Assembly (NCBI GenBank): GCA_025923075.1
Contig: JAICGN010000006.1
Span: 20,005-84,004 of the forward strand
Direction of reading: 5' to 3'
Length of the DNA: 64,000 bases
DNA from: Chitinophagaceae bacterium
GTDB lineage: Bacteria > Bacteroidota > Bacteroidia > Chitinophagales > Chitinophagaceae
Position numbers and translations under genes: made by a program. The notes below the pieces were generated by a model that was not told the DNA's origin, did not search any database, and saw only the letters and a list, made by a program, of their open reading frames with translations. This document shows, piece after piece, positions 17,319 through 26,403 of this stretch. Numbering within the stretch: position 1 is the stretch's first letter; each line of letters opens with the position of its first letter.

Positions 17319-18432
17319 AAACCAAAGATTTACTTGTTCTCAGTTGCGCATCTCTTTCACAAATGCTTTTTAAATGTTTGAGTTGCGTTTTCTGCATCAC
17401 TGCATGAATTGGCGGCATCCATAAAGTTCCTAACAACCATTCTTTGACGGGAGGTTGAGATTTCATTCTTGCTCTGGTAACGAGGTGCGTACAGTCACTG
17501 CCGACAGGTTCAAGTATAAATGCCCAGGTAGATGAAAAAGGTTCTCCTAAACGTTGCGATTCACCGCCAAGTATGAAGTGTTTTTCTTCCTCCATTTCAT
17601 ATACATCAAAAAAACTGTCGCCTTTAGGTGTCGCCCATAATTTGTCACCCGGTTTTCTTATTTCCCATCCTTCAACAATATGATCGATACTTGGTTTGCC
17701 ATCATTATCCAGCGCATCGATACTATACCATCCGGCACGATCACAACCCAACTGCATTAAGTAGCGCCACACAAGTGAGGGTGGTGCTTCAATATCGATA
17801 GAATGGGTTGACTGATACTTGCAATTTTGCAGTCGTTCATCACCTGGAAATGTCCTTTCATCGTCATCCGGCCTTTTAAATTTTCCTAATAAAACTTCTG
17901 TCTGGTGCATCATTGTGCTTCGGATCAATTGTGAAGCAACACCGATGATACTGTAATAACGTTTCAACTTTTTCCAGCTGTTTTCATCTGTTGCAGTTGT
18001 TCTTAATTCCAAAGTAATAACACTACCTTCTTCATAAGGTTCAACCAATATGCTCCATGATAACTTTCCATAACCCGGCGTATTGAAATTCCTAAATTTT
18101 TCAGGAGTAACATGGGTAAAGGGAATATTCAGATGCCAGAATTTTCCAACAGAAGCGACCACCACCTCGCTACCGGGAATTTCTTCGGCAACAAAGAAAC
18201 CCGTTCCACTGTTTGTTATCTGGTCCACACCAATTCTTCTGTCGCGCTCTCTTAGTTTTCCTCGTAATTGATCAGGTAAGGTGCGGATGTCGAACAACAA
18301 TCTAATCCAGGGCACTTGGCCCATGTCAAAATGCCGGATTGTTTCCCATGCTTTCGCCGGCTTTGCTGTTACAAAAATCCTGTGAACTTCCGTGTGACGG
18401 GGATATGGAAGATATTTTTGGATAAGACGCAT
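17305..18432 (-). CDS. SRPBCC (START-like) domain protein, duplicated domain
   Basis: 375 residues with no signal peptide. Two SRPBCC-type halves can be seen: the first from about residue 15 (VHRIFVTAKPAKAWETIRHF) to about 190, and the second from STHSIDIEAPPSLVWRYLMQ to the end, each with the alternating beta pattern of the helix-grip fold. In the second half, LGCDRAGWYSIDALDN and GDKLWATPKGDSFFDV are typical of the polyketide cyclase/dehydrase-like family. Such domains bind hydrophobic ligands; no ligand or reaction can be named. The promoter region contains a TGA-N6-TCA site, so it may belong to the same regulon as its respiratory neighbours. Confidence 0.75.
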   Translation of the reverse strand: MRLIQKYLPYPRHTEVHRIFVTAKPAKAWETIRHFDMGQVPWIRLLFDIRTLPDQLRGKLRERDRRIGVDQITNSGTGFFVAEEIPGSEVVVASVGKFWHLNIPFTHVTPEKFRNFNTPGYGKLSWSILVEPYEEGSVITLELRTTATDENSWKKLKRYYSIIGVASQLIRSTMMHQTEVLLGKFKRPDDDERTFPGDERLQNCKYQSTHSIDIEAPPSLVWRYLMQLGCDRAGWYSIDALDNDGKPSIDHIVEGWEIRKPGDKLWATPKGDSFFDVYEMEEEKHFILGGESQRLGEPFSSTWAFILEPVGSDCTHLVTRARMKSQPPVKEWLLGTLWMPPIHAVMQKTQLKHLKSICERDAQLRTSKSLVYEQS

Positions 18433-18475
18433 ATGGGTATAATTATTATGATCAATATCGTCGGAGTTAACAACT

Positions 18476-18519
18476 GTAATTTAGTTTTGATACTAACAAG
18501 TGGAAATGACAGGTATCAA
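18476..18519 (-). promoter_or_regulatory. Weak candidate Crp/Fnr-type operator upstream of the SRPBCC gene
   Basis: ATGA-CAGGTA-TCAA at 18506-18519 is centred at 18512.5. On the minus strand TAAATTAC (18483 to 18476) lies at exactly the same 29.5-bp offset as in the better sites but matches TAnnTTTG only in the first four of its six fixed bases. Included because of the shared geometry. Confidence 0.35.
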
Positions 18520-18558
18520 TAAATGGTATGATTTCGGGCAAACCTCCCCGATTACTTG

Positions 18559-19206
18559 TTACAGGCTTGTTTTAAATGATTTGTTTTTGTAAAGTATCAT
18601 TGCAATTGATAAAAACCCGGCAACTAAAAGGCCGGTATCTTCTTTCATACCAAGTGAAAATGCAGCGCTGAACCCAATTAACGACCAGAGAAAAGGGATA
18701 ACGATAACCCAGATTGATATTTTTGAAACAGAAAACAGTAAAATGCCAAAAGTAAAAATAGTTGTGGGACAGGGTAATCCAAAAGTGGGAGAAGCCGGAT
18801 ATATGTGGTCCCACCAATAACCCAACAGCGGATAGATCAAAAGTGCATATACAATAAGAATAATTCCCAGTATTCCGTACGTATCGGTTGTCAGTCTGAA
18901 GCGTAGATGATTTTTTATGAATCCGAAATATAAAAAAATAATTGCCTGCATTATAAACAAAGTCCCAAACACCGTAGCCGCCTTATTGATCCGGGAAAAA
19001 AATACAAGGTGATAGATGATACCCATCCATAACCAGAATAAAGCCAGTATGCACACAATTGCTTTATTCGAATAAGTTTTACTTCGGATTGAAAAATAGA
19101 CGGCAACAAGAGCAAGCAGTATAAAAAATACCTGTACTGGCCAAACGGCGATATTGTATTGCCGGAATACATCGAGAAATTGTTCGATGGTAAAGGGAAG
19201 TTTCAT
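18559..19206 (-). CDS. DUF6064-family membrane protein
   Basis: 215 residues with six to seven membrane helices. The start MKLPFTIEQFLDVFRQYNIA followed by VWPVQVFF, and the segment YPLLGYWWDHIYPASPTFGL with LPCPTTIFTFGILL, fit the DUF6064 family. No function is established. It starts 14 bp after nosY ends and is in the same direction, so it is probably the last gene transcribed with the nos cluster, although it is not a known nos gene. Confidence 0.7.
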   Translation of the reverse strand: MKLPFTIEQFLDVFRQYNIAVWPVQVFFILLALVAVYFSIRSKTYSNKAIVCILALFWLWMGIIYHLVFFSRINKAATVFGTLFIMQAIIFLYFGFIKNHLRFRLTTDTYGILGIILIVYALLIYPLLGYWWDHIYPASPTFGLPCPTTIFTFGILLFSVSKISIWVIVIPFLWSLIGFSAAFSLGMKEDTGLLVAGFLSIAMILYKNKSFKTSL

Positions 19207-19220
19207 CCGGATCAGAATAT

Positions 19221-19988
19221 CTATAAATCTTTTCTTTTAAAAACCCGTAACGCCAACCAAAGTGGAATGACGATCCAGAGTAGCATGATGCCGGCTGTAA
19301 AAAGAGTACCTGCGCCGCTGCCAAAAAAATCTTTGTACAGGGCACCAGTATACCCCATTAATGCACTAACATCCATTTTGAGCATGATTGAAATACGGCC
19401 AAGATCAATCGGATTCAGAGCAGAAAGGACAAGTGTGATCTTTTCAAGAGGGTAATCGCTGAAATTGAAAAGAATTAAAAGTATCAGCCCATCATAGATC
19501 AATGCAAAATAAAACCAAAGCAATAAAGCGAAACCAATGCCTCTTGCTTTATCTCTTGCCATTACTGAAGTAAGGAAGGCCAGTGATGTAAACACAAGCG
19601 TTAGAGAACATCCCGTAAACAAAAGTGAGAACCCAATACTATCGGGTGAAAAAAACAATACAGGAACTCCCACACCAATCAGGAAACTACTCAGGAGTGA
19701 AAGCCCTACACCAGCATATTCGCTCAGTAAAATTTTACGTCGGCTCATCGGCTGGGAAAGCATCAATTCGATAAACTCATACGAATTATAATAATGAATA
19801 GTTGTGAATATCATACTGATCAGGGGCACCACTATAAGGATAATGTTTAATAAACTCAGGATGGCCTTACTGCTATTCTCTTCCATATTGAAGAGACTGA
19901 AGGAAACAAGAAAAAGAAATGCAGTGTATGCAAGAATTACTTTGCTTCTTACAATATCGTAAAGAACATATTTTGATAGCTTAAGCAT
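19221..19988 (-). CDS. nosY: ABC transporter permease NosY
   Basis: 255 residues with six membrane helices and the conserved cytoplasmic segment YNSYEFIELMLSQPMSRRKI, typical of ABC-2/NosY permeases (a FIxxxLsxPxxR motif). With NosF and NosD it forms the NosDFY complex, an ABC system required for maturation of the CuZ site of N2O reductase. Gene order nosD-nosF-nosY is canonical and the gap to nosF is 25 bp. Confidence 0.88.
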   Translation of the reverse strand: MLKLSKYVLYDIVRSKVILAYTAFLFLVSFSLFNMEENSSKAILSLLNIILIVVPLISMIFTTIHYYNSYEFIELMLSQPMSRRKILLSEYAGVGLSLLSSFLIGVGVPVLFFSPDSIGFSLLFTGCSLTLVFTSLAFLTSVMARDKARGIGFALLLWFYFALIYDGLILLILFNFSDYPLEKITLVLSALNPIDLGRISIMLKMDVSALMGYTGALYKDFFGSGAGTLFTAGIMLLWIVIPLWLALRVFKRKDL

Positions 19989-20013
19989 AAATCATCGCCA
20001 TTTCTTAGTTTAC

Positions 20014-20781
20014 TCAATAAATTCTCTTTTCATTTTTTATTTCAAACATCCTGTCGATCCATGCACTATTGAATTTTTCTCCTTTCATAATCCTTGCAAT
20101 CGCTTTACCAAGTTTCAATTCGCCTGTTTCCTCCCGTAGCTGTTCAATCGCTTTAAAAAATTCCATACTCCCTTCCTGCAGATACATGATATGAGTTGTT
20201 AGTTCATCCAGGTCGCTTAAAATATGTGACGTGATCAGGATGAGCTTATTTTTATTTTTTTCTTTCAGGATTTTTTCCTTTAAAATCTCCGAGGACAACG
20301 GATCAAGGCCGGCGGTCGGTTCATCCAGTATCAATACATCTGGATCAAAAAGAAACGCAAGAGCAGCGCTCACCTTTTGTCGTGTACCACCCGACAAGGT
20401 CCGCATCGGTTTTTCAAAAATTTCTTTTAGCCCGAATTTGTTGATCAATTCTTTATCAAGATTATCGGCAGTTACATTTCGAATATTCCTCAACATTCTA
20501 AAAAGCTGTCCTACTTTCATATTATCAGGATAACGGCCAATCTGGGGCATATACCCGATTTGAGAACGATAAGAAGGATCTCCATTGATCAGTTCGTCAC
20601 TGAAAAATATTTGTCCACTATCAGCTTTTACCATACCAAGTATGGCTTTTATCAATGTTGTTTTACCAGACCCGTTCGGCCCAATCAGCGAGATCACCTG
20701 TCCTTTTTCAAATTGCGCAGTAATATCCTTGAGTGCCGTCAGCTTTTTAAATTTTTTATTTATATGCTCTATCCTGATCAT
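20014..20781 (-). CDS. nosF: ABC transporter ATP-binding protein NosF
   Basis: 255 residues. Walker A is GPNGSGKTTLIKAI, the signature is LSGGTRQKVSAALAFLFDP, and Walker B is VLILDEPTAGLDP, with the H-loop in ITSHILSDLDEL. It is the ATPase of the NosDFY complex that helps supply sulfur or copper to NosZ in the periplasm. It overlaps nosD by 4 bp and precedes nosY, so translational coupling is likely. The assignment among ABC ATPases rests on this context. Confidence 0.93.
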   Translation of the reverse strand: MIRIEHINKKFKKLTALKDITAQFEKGQVISLIGPNGSGKTTLIKAILGMVKADSGQIFFSDELINGDPSYRSQIGYMPQIGRYPDNMKVGQLFRMLRNIRNVTADNLDKELINKFGLKEIFEKPMRTLSGGTRQKVSAALAFLFDPDVLILDEPTAGLDPLSSEILKEKILKEKNKNKLILITSHILSDLDELTTHIMYLQEGSMEFFKAIEQLREETGELKLGKAIARIMKGEKFNSAWIDRMFEIKNEKRIY

Positions 20782-22010
20782 AACTTATTGGGTTTTATCA
20801 TTGGCTTATCATCAGTAAGATTTTCGGAAGCAAGACTAGGGATGGCCTTTTCCGCTTTATCAAGCAATGAGACCATAAAGCTTCTCAATAATATCAATGA
20901 ATTTGGGTTTTGCTCGACGATCATGGAGTACATACTTACAGGATGATAAGGAACATCGCCTACTCCATCCCGGTTCCTGTCATAACCCTCATACTTATCC
21001 CAATAATTTTTATAAAATTTATTCAGCACCAACGAGCCGTTTGTCGCTACGTCAAAACTGTTACCAAAGAAATTGTTCTGAAAAAATTTATTATCGTCGC
21101 AACTTGCCTGTACCTTAATAGCCCAGCCGTTCTCTTTAAAAATATTTTGTTCAATTTCTATCCGGCTGCTGCCTTCCATGTGTATGGCTACTGTATTTTG
21201 AATGAACTTATTGTTTTTGATGTAACTGTTTGAAATGTCTTTTAACAAAATGCCGTATGCACTGGGTCCCCAGTTTTTTTCAAATACATTGTTTTCCATC
21301 CGCACATTTTTAGTGTACATCACCGCTACCCCTGCCCCGTTATTTCTAAAGGTGTTGGCAAGATAAGAGTTGTCGTGCGAAAACATGAAATGCAGTCCGT
21401 AGCGGATATTGTTCTCACTTAAATTTTTTTGGATGGATGATTGGGTAACAAATTCAAAATAGATCCCATCACGGTGGCCTTCGATCAAATTATTTTCGAT
21501 CTGCATGTTTGAACACTTCCAAAGGTGTATGCCATTGCCTGAGGAATGCTCCGATTTGTTGTTCCCTTTGATCGTATTATTCCGGACGACAGAATTAATC
21601 GTGTTAGCCAAATGAATTCCGAACGAAGTATTAACGATACTATTGTTTTCAATGAGAATATTGGTCGCATCAATTATTTTCAAAGCGGCGTAATCATTCA
21701 TTGCCGAATAACCCGCGTTGGCAAAATGGATGCCGCGGATCACAATATTCTTCCCTGTGAGCGTAAGGATTTCATTTTTGTTTTCACCATCCAGCACCGG
21801 GTGATCAATCCCAATTAAATAAACTGCCTTATCGATTACAAGCGTACCCTCCTTGTATATCCCTTTGTTCAACAAAATGGTATCTCCATCTTGTGCCTTG
21901 TTAATCCCCTGGCGTAACGTGCTGATAGCTTTATCTTTTCCAACTACGATTTTATTAGCAAATACGTTGCCTGTAACAAAAAGGAACAATATGGTCAATA
22001 AGTTTTTCAC
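20778..22010 (-). CDS. nosD: NosD, periplasmic copper-chaperone partner for N2O reductase
   Basis: 410 residues. A signal peptide (NLLTILFLFVTGNVFANK) is followed by a long right-handed beta-helix with CASH/NosD repeats: recurring IENNSI, VRNNTIKGNN, MENNVFEKNW and IEQNIFKENG units, and a C-terminal NYWDKYEGYDRNRDGVGDVP segment characteristic of NosD. It works with NosF and NosY in assembling the CuZ cluster of NosZ. It overlaps nosL upstream and nosF downstream by 4 bp each, indicating one coupled operon. Confidence 0.95.
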   Translation of the reverse strand: MKNLLTILFLFVTGNVFANKIVVGKDKAISTLRQGINKAQDGDTILLNKGIYKEGTLVIDKAVYLIGIDHPVLDGENKNEILTLTGKNIVIRGIHFANAGYSAMNDYAALKIIDATNILIENNSIVNTSFGIHLANTINSVVRNNTIKGNNKSEHSSGNGIHLWKCSNMQIENNLIEGHRDGIYFEFVTQSSIQKNLSENNIRYGLHFMFSHDNSYLANTFRNNGAGVAVMYTKNVRMENNVFEKNWGPSAYGILLKDISNSYIKNNKFIQNTVAIHMEGSSRIEIEQNIFKENGWAIKVQASCDDNKFFQNNFFGNSFDVATNGSLVLNKFYKNYWDKYEGYDRNRDGVGDVPYHPVSMYSMIVEQNPNSLILLRSFMVSLLDKAEKAIPSLASENLTDDKPMIKPNKL

Positions 22011-23044
22011 TTGATCAGGATATTATAGAGGGTAGCCCAATTGGTAACCCGGCTTCCTTCTATCTCCGCAGATTTCTTCCTGGCTTCTGCTGCGTTTTTA
22101 AATGCGGCAGCATTTCCGCCCATCGGACTTTTGAACTGGCTGCTTACGACAAATTCTGCCGACTTTACTTTTACAAATTCACCGGGAGCATTATACTGAA
22201 CAAATAACGTTTGGTGAATATTACTTAGTTCCACACCGCGGCGTTCTAAAAATACAGCTATGCAATGTGTGTCATCAAACTTGTATACCTTTCCTTTTTT
22301 AGTTACGATCTCGGCTCCGAATCTTGGATCCACAATGGTCATTTTACATTCTGCACATTGATCTTTTCCTAAATTAATTTTTTCGGCTTTTGGATTACAT
22401 CCCATAAGAAGGCAAGTAATGAATGCAACGGTTGCCGAAAGCTTGGTATTAGCGTGTGCCATTTGTTTTTGTTTTTTGGTTTTCCGCCATTCCACAAACC
22501 AGATAATAAAAAACAGGGCGGTTACCCCTACTACCACCCACCCTCCCGTATCGGGATAAGAATAGGAATCAAAGTTCAGCAGTTTTTTGTGACCGATAAG
22601 AGGTGGTTGATAAGACAAACCAGGAACCTTGATGGCGGCTGCCGGATCCAGGTCGTGTCCATATTTATAGCCCCAAATATAAAAGTCCACCAATGCGGCC
22701 ACACCCCCAATCACAGAAAGAACCAGATAAATGAAGAGCAATTTTCGGCTGCCCGTAAATGCAACAGCTAATCCAAACAAAATAAAGAACCCTAAAATAT
22801 AGATAAGAAAAGAGAACTCCGGAAACATTTCTGCTTCAATATGCTTCATCCCGATGTAGTGATTCAAACCATTGATTATGTCGACCTGCCCGGTAATTTT
22901 ATTTAACCAGATCTGCATCGATAACCCTTCCGGATATTGTGGAGCAATCAGGTAAATGGACCATGCTGGAACAAAAAACATAGTGATCAACGCTAAAGAT
23001 CCAATCGCTATAATAATCCGGGAAGTATTGCTCATCTTTTTCAT
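22007..23044 (-). CDS. nosL: NosL copper chaperone fused to an N-terminal membrane domain
   Basis: 345 residues. Residues 1 to about 190 form a membrane domain with four hydrophobic segments, including VPAWSIYLIAPQYPEGLSM and a conserved-looking DFYIWGYKYGHDLDP. Residues from about 205 onward are NosL: QCAECKMTIVDPRFGAEIV with a CxxC pair, DDTHCIAVFL, and SPMGGNAAAFK. NosL binds Cu(I) and delivers it for NosZ metallation. In many bacteria NosL is a separate lipoprotein; here a lipobox-like LLMGC just after the fourth or fifth helix marks where the free lipoprotein would begin. Fusion or retained junction, the frame is open throughout. It overlaps nosD by 4 bp. Confidence 0.9.
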   Translation of the reverse strand: MKKMSNTSRIIIAIGSLALITMFFVPAWSIYLIAPQYPEGLSMQIWLNKITGQVDIINGLNHYIGMKHIEAEMFPEFSFLIYILGFFILFGLAVAFTGSRKLLFIYLVLSVIGGVAALVDFYIWGYKYGHDLDPAAAIKVPGLSYQPPLIGHKKLLNFDSYSYPDTGGWVVVGVTALFFIIWFVEWRKTKKQKQMAHANTKLSATVAFITCLLMGCNPKAEKINLGKDQCAECKMTIVDPRFGAEIVTKKGKVYKFDDTHCIAVFLERRGVELSNIHQTLFVQYNAPGEFVKVKSAEFVVSSQFKSPMGGNAAAFKNAAEARKKSAEIEGSRVTNWATLYNILIK

Positions 23045-23061
23045 AAAACCTTATTAGTAAA

Positions 23062-23089
23062 CAAAATCCGGAAGGGTTGAGCTTCCGGA
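23062..23089 (-). terminator. Terminator between the fasciclin gene and nosL
   Basis: On the minus strand TCCGGAAG and CTTCCGGA (23082-23089 and 23067-23074) pair around a 7-base loop and are followed by TTTTGTTT. It should reduce transcription into nosLDFY unless read-through occurs. Confidence 0.75.
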
Positions 23090-23121
23090 AAGATTGCCAA
23101 CCTGAAAGTCCTTTGTTTATG

Positions 23122-23688
23122 TTATTTGGAAGGAGGCAACAGCACCGCATCGATGACGTGTACGATGCCATTTGCTGCAGGTATAGATAAAACCACCGTT
23201 GCGGAGTTATTTATAATCACCTTACCATCCTTTTTTGTTATTGTAACATTGTCACCGTTTACCTGATTTAAAGTTTGCCCATCCTCCATCATCTCCGTTT
23301 TTAAAGTCCCGACATATACATGGTATTCCAAAATATCCTTTAACTGGGCTTTGTTTTCGTCTTTCATCAGGTTATCCAATGTCTCCTTTGGAACTTTATC
23401 AAAAGCTGCATTTGTAGGAGCAAAAACTGTAAATGGCCCGGCATTGGACAGTGAATTAATAAGGTCTGCTTGTTTTAAAGTTGCTACAAGCGTTGAATGA
23501 TCCTTAGAACCATTTGCGATTTTGACAACATCTTTCGCGGATACATCATCCCTTACCGAAGCTTGTCCGCCCGTTTCGACAGCGGTTTCATTTACACCAG
23601 CGGTTTTTTCGGTTTCTGTACCCGTTTCATTACAGGAAAAAATGATGATCGTGGAAACCGATAATACGATGTTTACTATTTTTTTCAT
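23122..23688 (-). CDS. Fasciclin-domain lipoprotein
   Basis: 188 residues. The N-terminus has a lipobox-like IIIFSCNETG, then a Thr/Glu-rich linker, and one FAS1 domain from about residue 55 (HSTLVATLKQADLI, the conserved FTVFAPTNAAFDKVP, LKDILEYHVYVG, and NGIVHVIDAVLLP). FAS1 domains mediate adhesion or binding; a respiratory role is not established. The gene sits between nosZ and nosL with terminators on both sides, so it is probably expressed with nosZ but in its own right. Similar FAS1 genes occur in Bacteroidota nos clusters as far as I recall; that should be treated as recollection. Confidence 0.85.
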   Translation of the reverse strand: MKKIVNIVLSVSTIIIFSCNETGTETEKTAGVNETAVETGGQASVRDDVSAKDVVKIANGSKDHSTLVATLKQADLINSLSNAGPFTVFAPTNAAFDKVPKETLDNLMKDENKAQLKDILEYHVYVGTLKTEMMEDGQTLNQVNGDNVTITKKDGKVIINNSATVVLSIPAANGIVHVIDAVLLPPSK

Positions 23689-23708
23689 ATCAATAACTTG
23701 GTTTGGTT

Positions 23709-23738
23709 AAAAAAACGGCAGGCCAAGGGGCACCTGCC
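23709..23738 (-). terminator. Bidirectional-type terminator after nosZ
   Basis: GGCAGG at 23717-23722 pairs with CCTGCC at 23733-23738. On the minus strand GTTTTTTT follows the stem; on the plus strand TTTTT does. It would set nosZ (and the cytochrome) apart from the downstream fasciclin and nosLDFY genes. Confidence 0.8.
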
Positions 23739-23754
23739 TTTTTCTTATTTATTT

Positions 23755-25785
23755 TTATTGTTTGCTTGTAGCCTTTAATGTATCCTTGACGGGAGTGCCT
23801 TCTGTGGTTACTGCCGGCTTGTTAGTACCCGTACTGAAATGCAATGCAACATTGGAACCAGCAGGAGACACTCTTAAGTAACCAGACATCTCCTGGTGAA
23901 GTGCAGAACAGAAATCTGTACAATAAAACGGGAATATGCCACTTCTGTCGGCCACCCACTTAAGTGATTGTGTTTCGCCGGGCATGACCAAGATCTCAGC
24001 ATTATTAGCTCCTTTTATAGCAAACCCATGCGGCACGTCCCAATCCTGCTCAAGGTTTGTTATGTGGAAATAGACCTCATCACCTACTTTCACTCCCTCA
24101 ATATTGTCAGGTGTGAGATGGGAGCGAATAGCCGTCATCCATACATGCACCTGGTTGCCGTTCCGTTCTACTTTAGTCTGGCCTTCGCCTTTAGAAACAT
24201 AGGCATGTGTGTTCTCTTCAATTTTGTATATTTTCCTTTGCTTACTTTGTATCAAAGCAGCAGGTAACGCTTCGGCATAGTGCGGCTCGCCAGTCGTGGG
24301 AAAGTCAAGAATCAATTTCATTTTCTCGCCGCTGATATCATATAACTGTGCGCTTTGCGTCAGTTCTGGCCCGGTTGGCAAATAACGATCTTTAGTAATT
24401 TTATTATAAGCGATCATGTACTTACCGTGAGGCTTTGCTGTCGGTCCGCCAGGTACGGATAAGTGACCAACAGAATAGTAAGTAGGTACACGGTCAAGCA
24501 CCTGAAGATCACTTAATCTCCATTTCACAATTTCAGAAGAAACAAACATGGAAGTATAGGCGTTGCCTTTTCCATCAAATTCAGTATGTAAAGGCCCAAG
24601 TCCCGGTTTGGCCACTTCGCCATGCAAGGCTGCCTCGTACTTAATTATTGGAATACCATCATACTCGCCATCAAATGCTTTATCAGCAATTGCTTTCTGA
24701 ATTTTGGTAAAAGAGAATACAGGAATGCTTGCTGCTAATTTACCTGAAGCCGCTATGTATTCACCGGTAGGATCAACATCTGTTCCGTGAGGTGATTTTG
24801 GACAGGGAATTACATATAGCATATCCGGACAGTCAGCAGGATCTAATACTGCTACTTCTGTTCTAATAGTCGAACGGGCAGTATGAGTATTTTCATCATA
24901 TACATTATGGGCATATTTTACCGATTGCGTTTTTGCTCTACCAGCTTTTAAATATTCTTCAGCTTTCTTCCAGTTGACAGCAATAACAAAGTCTTTGTCG
25001 TTCTTAGCAGAATTCTGTTCAAGTAGCGTGTTTGCCCTTTCTGAATTATAACAACTGAAGAAAAACCAACCGTGCGATTTGCCTTTGCCCGCACGCGAAA
25101 GATCAAAGTTCACTCCGGGAGTACGAATCTGGAACGCGATATTCATTTCTCCCGAGGTTGGATTGACTGATATAAAGCTTATTGAGCCTTTGAAATTCTG
25201 TTTGTAAGTATTGATAGGGACATCGCCATTTTGATCATCGAGCGGCACGCTGAAGCGGGTTGCTGCTACAATGTATTCGGAATTTTCGGTAATAAAAGGT
25301 GAAGCATGATTACCTGCGCTATTGGGTATTTCCAATATTTCCGATGTACGGAATGTAGTAAGATCAATACGGGCGATGCGTGGGGTGTTGTTACCATTGG
25401 CAAAAGCCCATCGCCCATCATGTTCTCCTTTAGTTTGTGAAAGAGCGATATGATGTTGATCATCCCAGGGTACAAAACCGTGAGAAGTGTTCAACATCGG
25501 CTTTGTTTCTTCGCTAAAACCATAACCGCTTTCGGGAGATTGGGAGAACACAGGTATGATACGGAATAGACGCCCGGATGGAATACCATAGACAGCTACC
25601 TGTCCGTTGAATCCGCCTGATACAACGTTATAAAATTCGTCGTATTTACCAGGGGCAACGAAAGTCTTTGAGGCATCGCCACTTGCCGCAGATTGCGCCG
25701 TCTTGGGTTTACAACTTTGCATTGAGACGAGGCAAGCAGAGATCAATATCAAAACCGCATGGGTTTTGAAGTAATTAAATTTCAT
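23755..25785 (-). CDS. nosZ: Nitrous oxide reductase NosZ, Sec-dependent clade II type
   Basis: 676 residues. The N-terminus is a Sec/lipoprotein-like signal (SACLVSMQSCKPK) without a twin-arginine motif, which marks the clade II (atypical) enzyme. The beta-propeller carries the CuZ histidines, seen in WDDQHHIALSQTKGEHDGRW, SAGNHASPF, KSPHGTDVDPTG, LGPLHTEFDG and AKPHGKYM. The C-terminal cupredoxin domain holds the CuA site CTDFCSALHQEMSG (Cys-x3-Cys-x3-His-x2-Met). The enzyme reduces N2O to N2 in the periplasm. It follows a small lipoprotein cytochrome c by 39 bp and is followed by a terminator. All copper ligands I could look for are present. Confidence 0.98.
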   Translation of the reverse strand: MKFNYFKTHAVLILISACLVSMQSCKPKTAQSAASGDASKTFVAPGKYDEFYNVVSGGFNGQVAVYGIPSGRLFRIIPVFSQSPESGYGFSEETKPMLNTSHGFVPWDDQHHIALSQTKGEHDGRWAFANGNNTPRIARIDLTTFRTSEILEIPNSAGNHASPFITENSEYIVAATRFSVPLDDQNGDVPINTYKQNFKGSISFISVNPTSGEMNIAFQIRTPGVNFDLSRAGKGKSHGWFFFSCYNSERANTLLEQNSAKNDKDFVIAVNWKKAEEYLKAGRAKTQSVKYAHNVYDENTHTARSTIRTEVAVLDPADCPDMLYVIPCPKSPHGTDVDPTGEYIAASGKLAASIPVFSFTKIQKAIADKAFDGEYDGIPIIKYEAALHGEVAKPGLGPLHTEFDGKGNAYTSMFVSSEIVKWRLSDLQVLDRVPTYYSVGHLSVPGGPTAKPHGKYMIAYNKITKDRYLPTGPELTQSAQLYDISGEKMKLILDFPTTGEPHYAEALPAALIQSKQRKIYKIEENTHAYVSKGEGQTKVERNGNQVHVWMTAIRSHLTPDNIEGVKVGDEVYFHITNLEQDWDVPHGFAIKGANNAEILVMPGETQSLKWVADRSGIFPFYCTDFCSALHQEMSGYLRVSPAGSNVALHFSTGTNKPAVTTEGTPVKDTLKATSKQ

Positions 25786-25824
25786 ATGGTTATTATTTAA
25801 ATAAAGAGAATAGTTGCAATATTT

Positions 25825-26295
25825 TTATTTAACCCCATCATTGGATCGCATAAATTCCAGGATCTGTCGTGCGTCGTCCTTTGTGATATTTTGATTAGGC
25901 ATTCGAACAAGACATTGCTCCAGTAATTTTTGCGCTTCCGGATCCGTCTCCAGCATCATGTCCACGTTCGTAATCATATTCATGATCCAATGTGGCTCAC
26001 GTCTTTTCGTAACTCCCGCCCAGCCGGGACCGACCAGCCTTTCGTCGGTTAGCTTATGACAGCTCTGGCATTTTAGATCATAGGTGCTCTTTCCTGTTTT
26101 TACCCATTCCTGATTCAAAGGAGTTGTCAGCGTTACATCCTCTGGTTTAATTTCTGTGCCATGAGTTTCGGGCTGATCCTTCGCCGCCTCCTGACCTGTT
26201 GTTTCTTCTGTCGGTTTTTCTTCACTATTGCAGGCTGCAAAAAACAACGAACCCGAAATAAGAAGTGCAAGTGCTAATAATGATTTCCGTTTCAT
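25825..26295 (-). CDS. Lipoprotein cytochrome c of the nos cluster
   Basis: 156 residues. A lipobox-like FFAACNSEEK follows the signal peptide, then an acidic Glu/Thr linker, and a class I cytochrome c domain with CQSCH and a probable distal Met in CLVRMPNQ. It is the first gene of the nosZ transcription unit. Clade II nos clusters usually encode cytochromes c near nosZ that are thought to deliver electrons to the CuA site, and this protein is the best candidate here. An additional Cys occurs in LLEQCLVRM. Confidence 0.88.
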   Translation of the reverse strand: MKRKSLLALALLISGSLFFAACNSEEKPTEETTGQEAAKDQPETHGTEIKPEDVTLTTPLNQEWVKTGKSTYDLKCQSCHKLTDERLVGPGWAGVTKRREPHWIMNMITNVDMMLETDPEAQKLLEQCLVRMPNQNITKDDARQILEFMRSNDGVK

Positions 26296-26351
26296 TTTGA
26301 TCTGAGTTTATTGTTAGTGAATATCAAAAGATACACACATCTTTTAATTCG

Positions 26352-26395
26352 CAAAAATATTTGTGTGCACACCGTTCTACCATGATATGTGTCAA
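26352..26395 (-). promoter_or_regulatory. Putative Crp/Fnr-type operator plus -7 box of the nos operon
   Basis: ATGA-TATGTG-TCAA at 26382-26395 is centred at 26388.5. On the minus strand TATTTTTG (26359 to 26352) fully matches TAnnTTTG and starts 29.5 bp from the centre. A perfect palindrome GTGTGCACAC (26363-26372) lies between operator and box and could bind a second regulator, for example the divergent Rrf2 protein. Confidence 0.65.
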
Positions 26396-26403
26396 AAAAA
26401 GGA

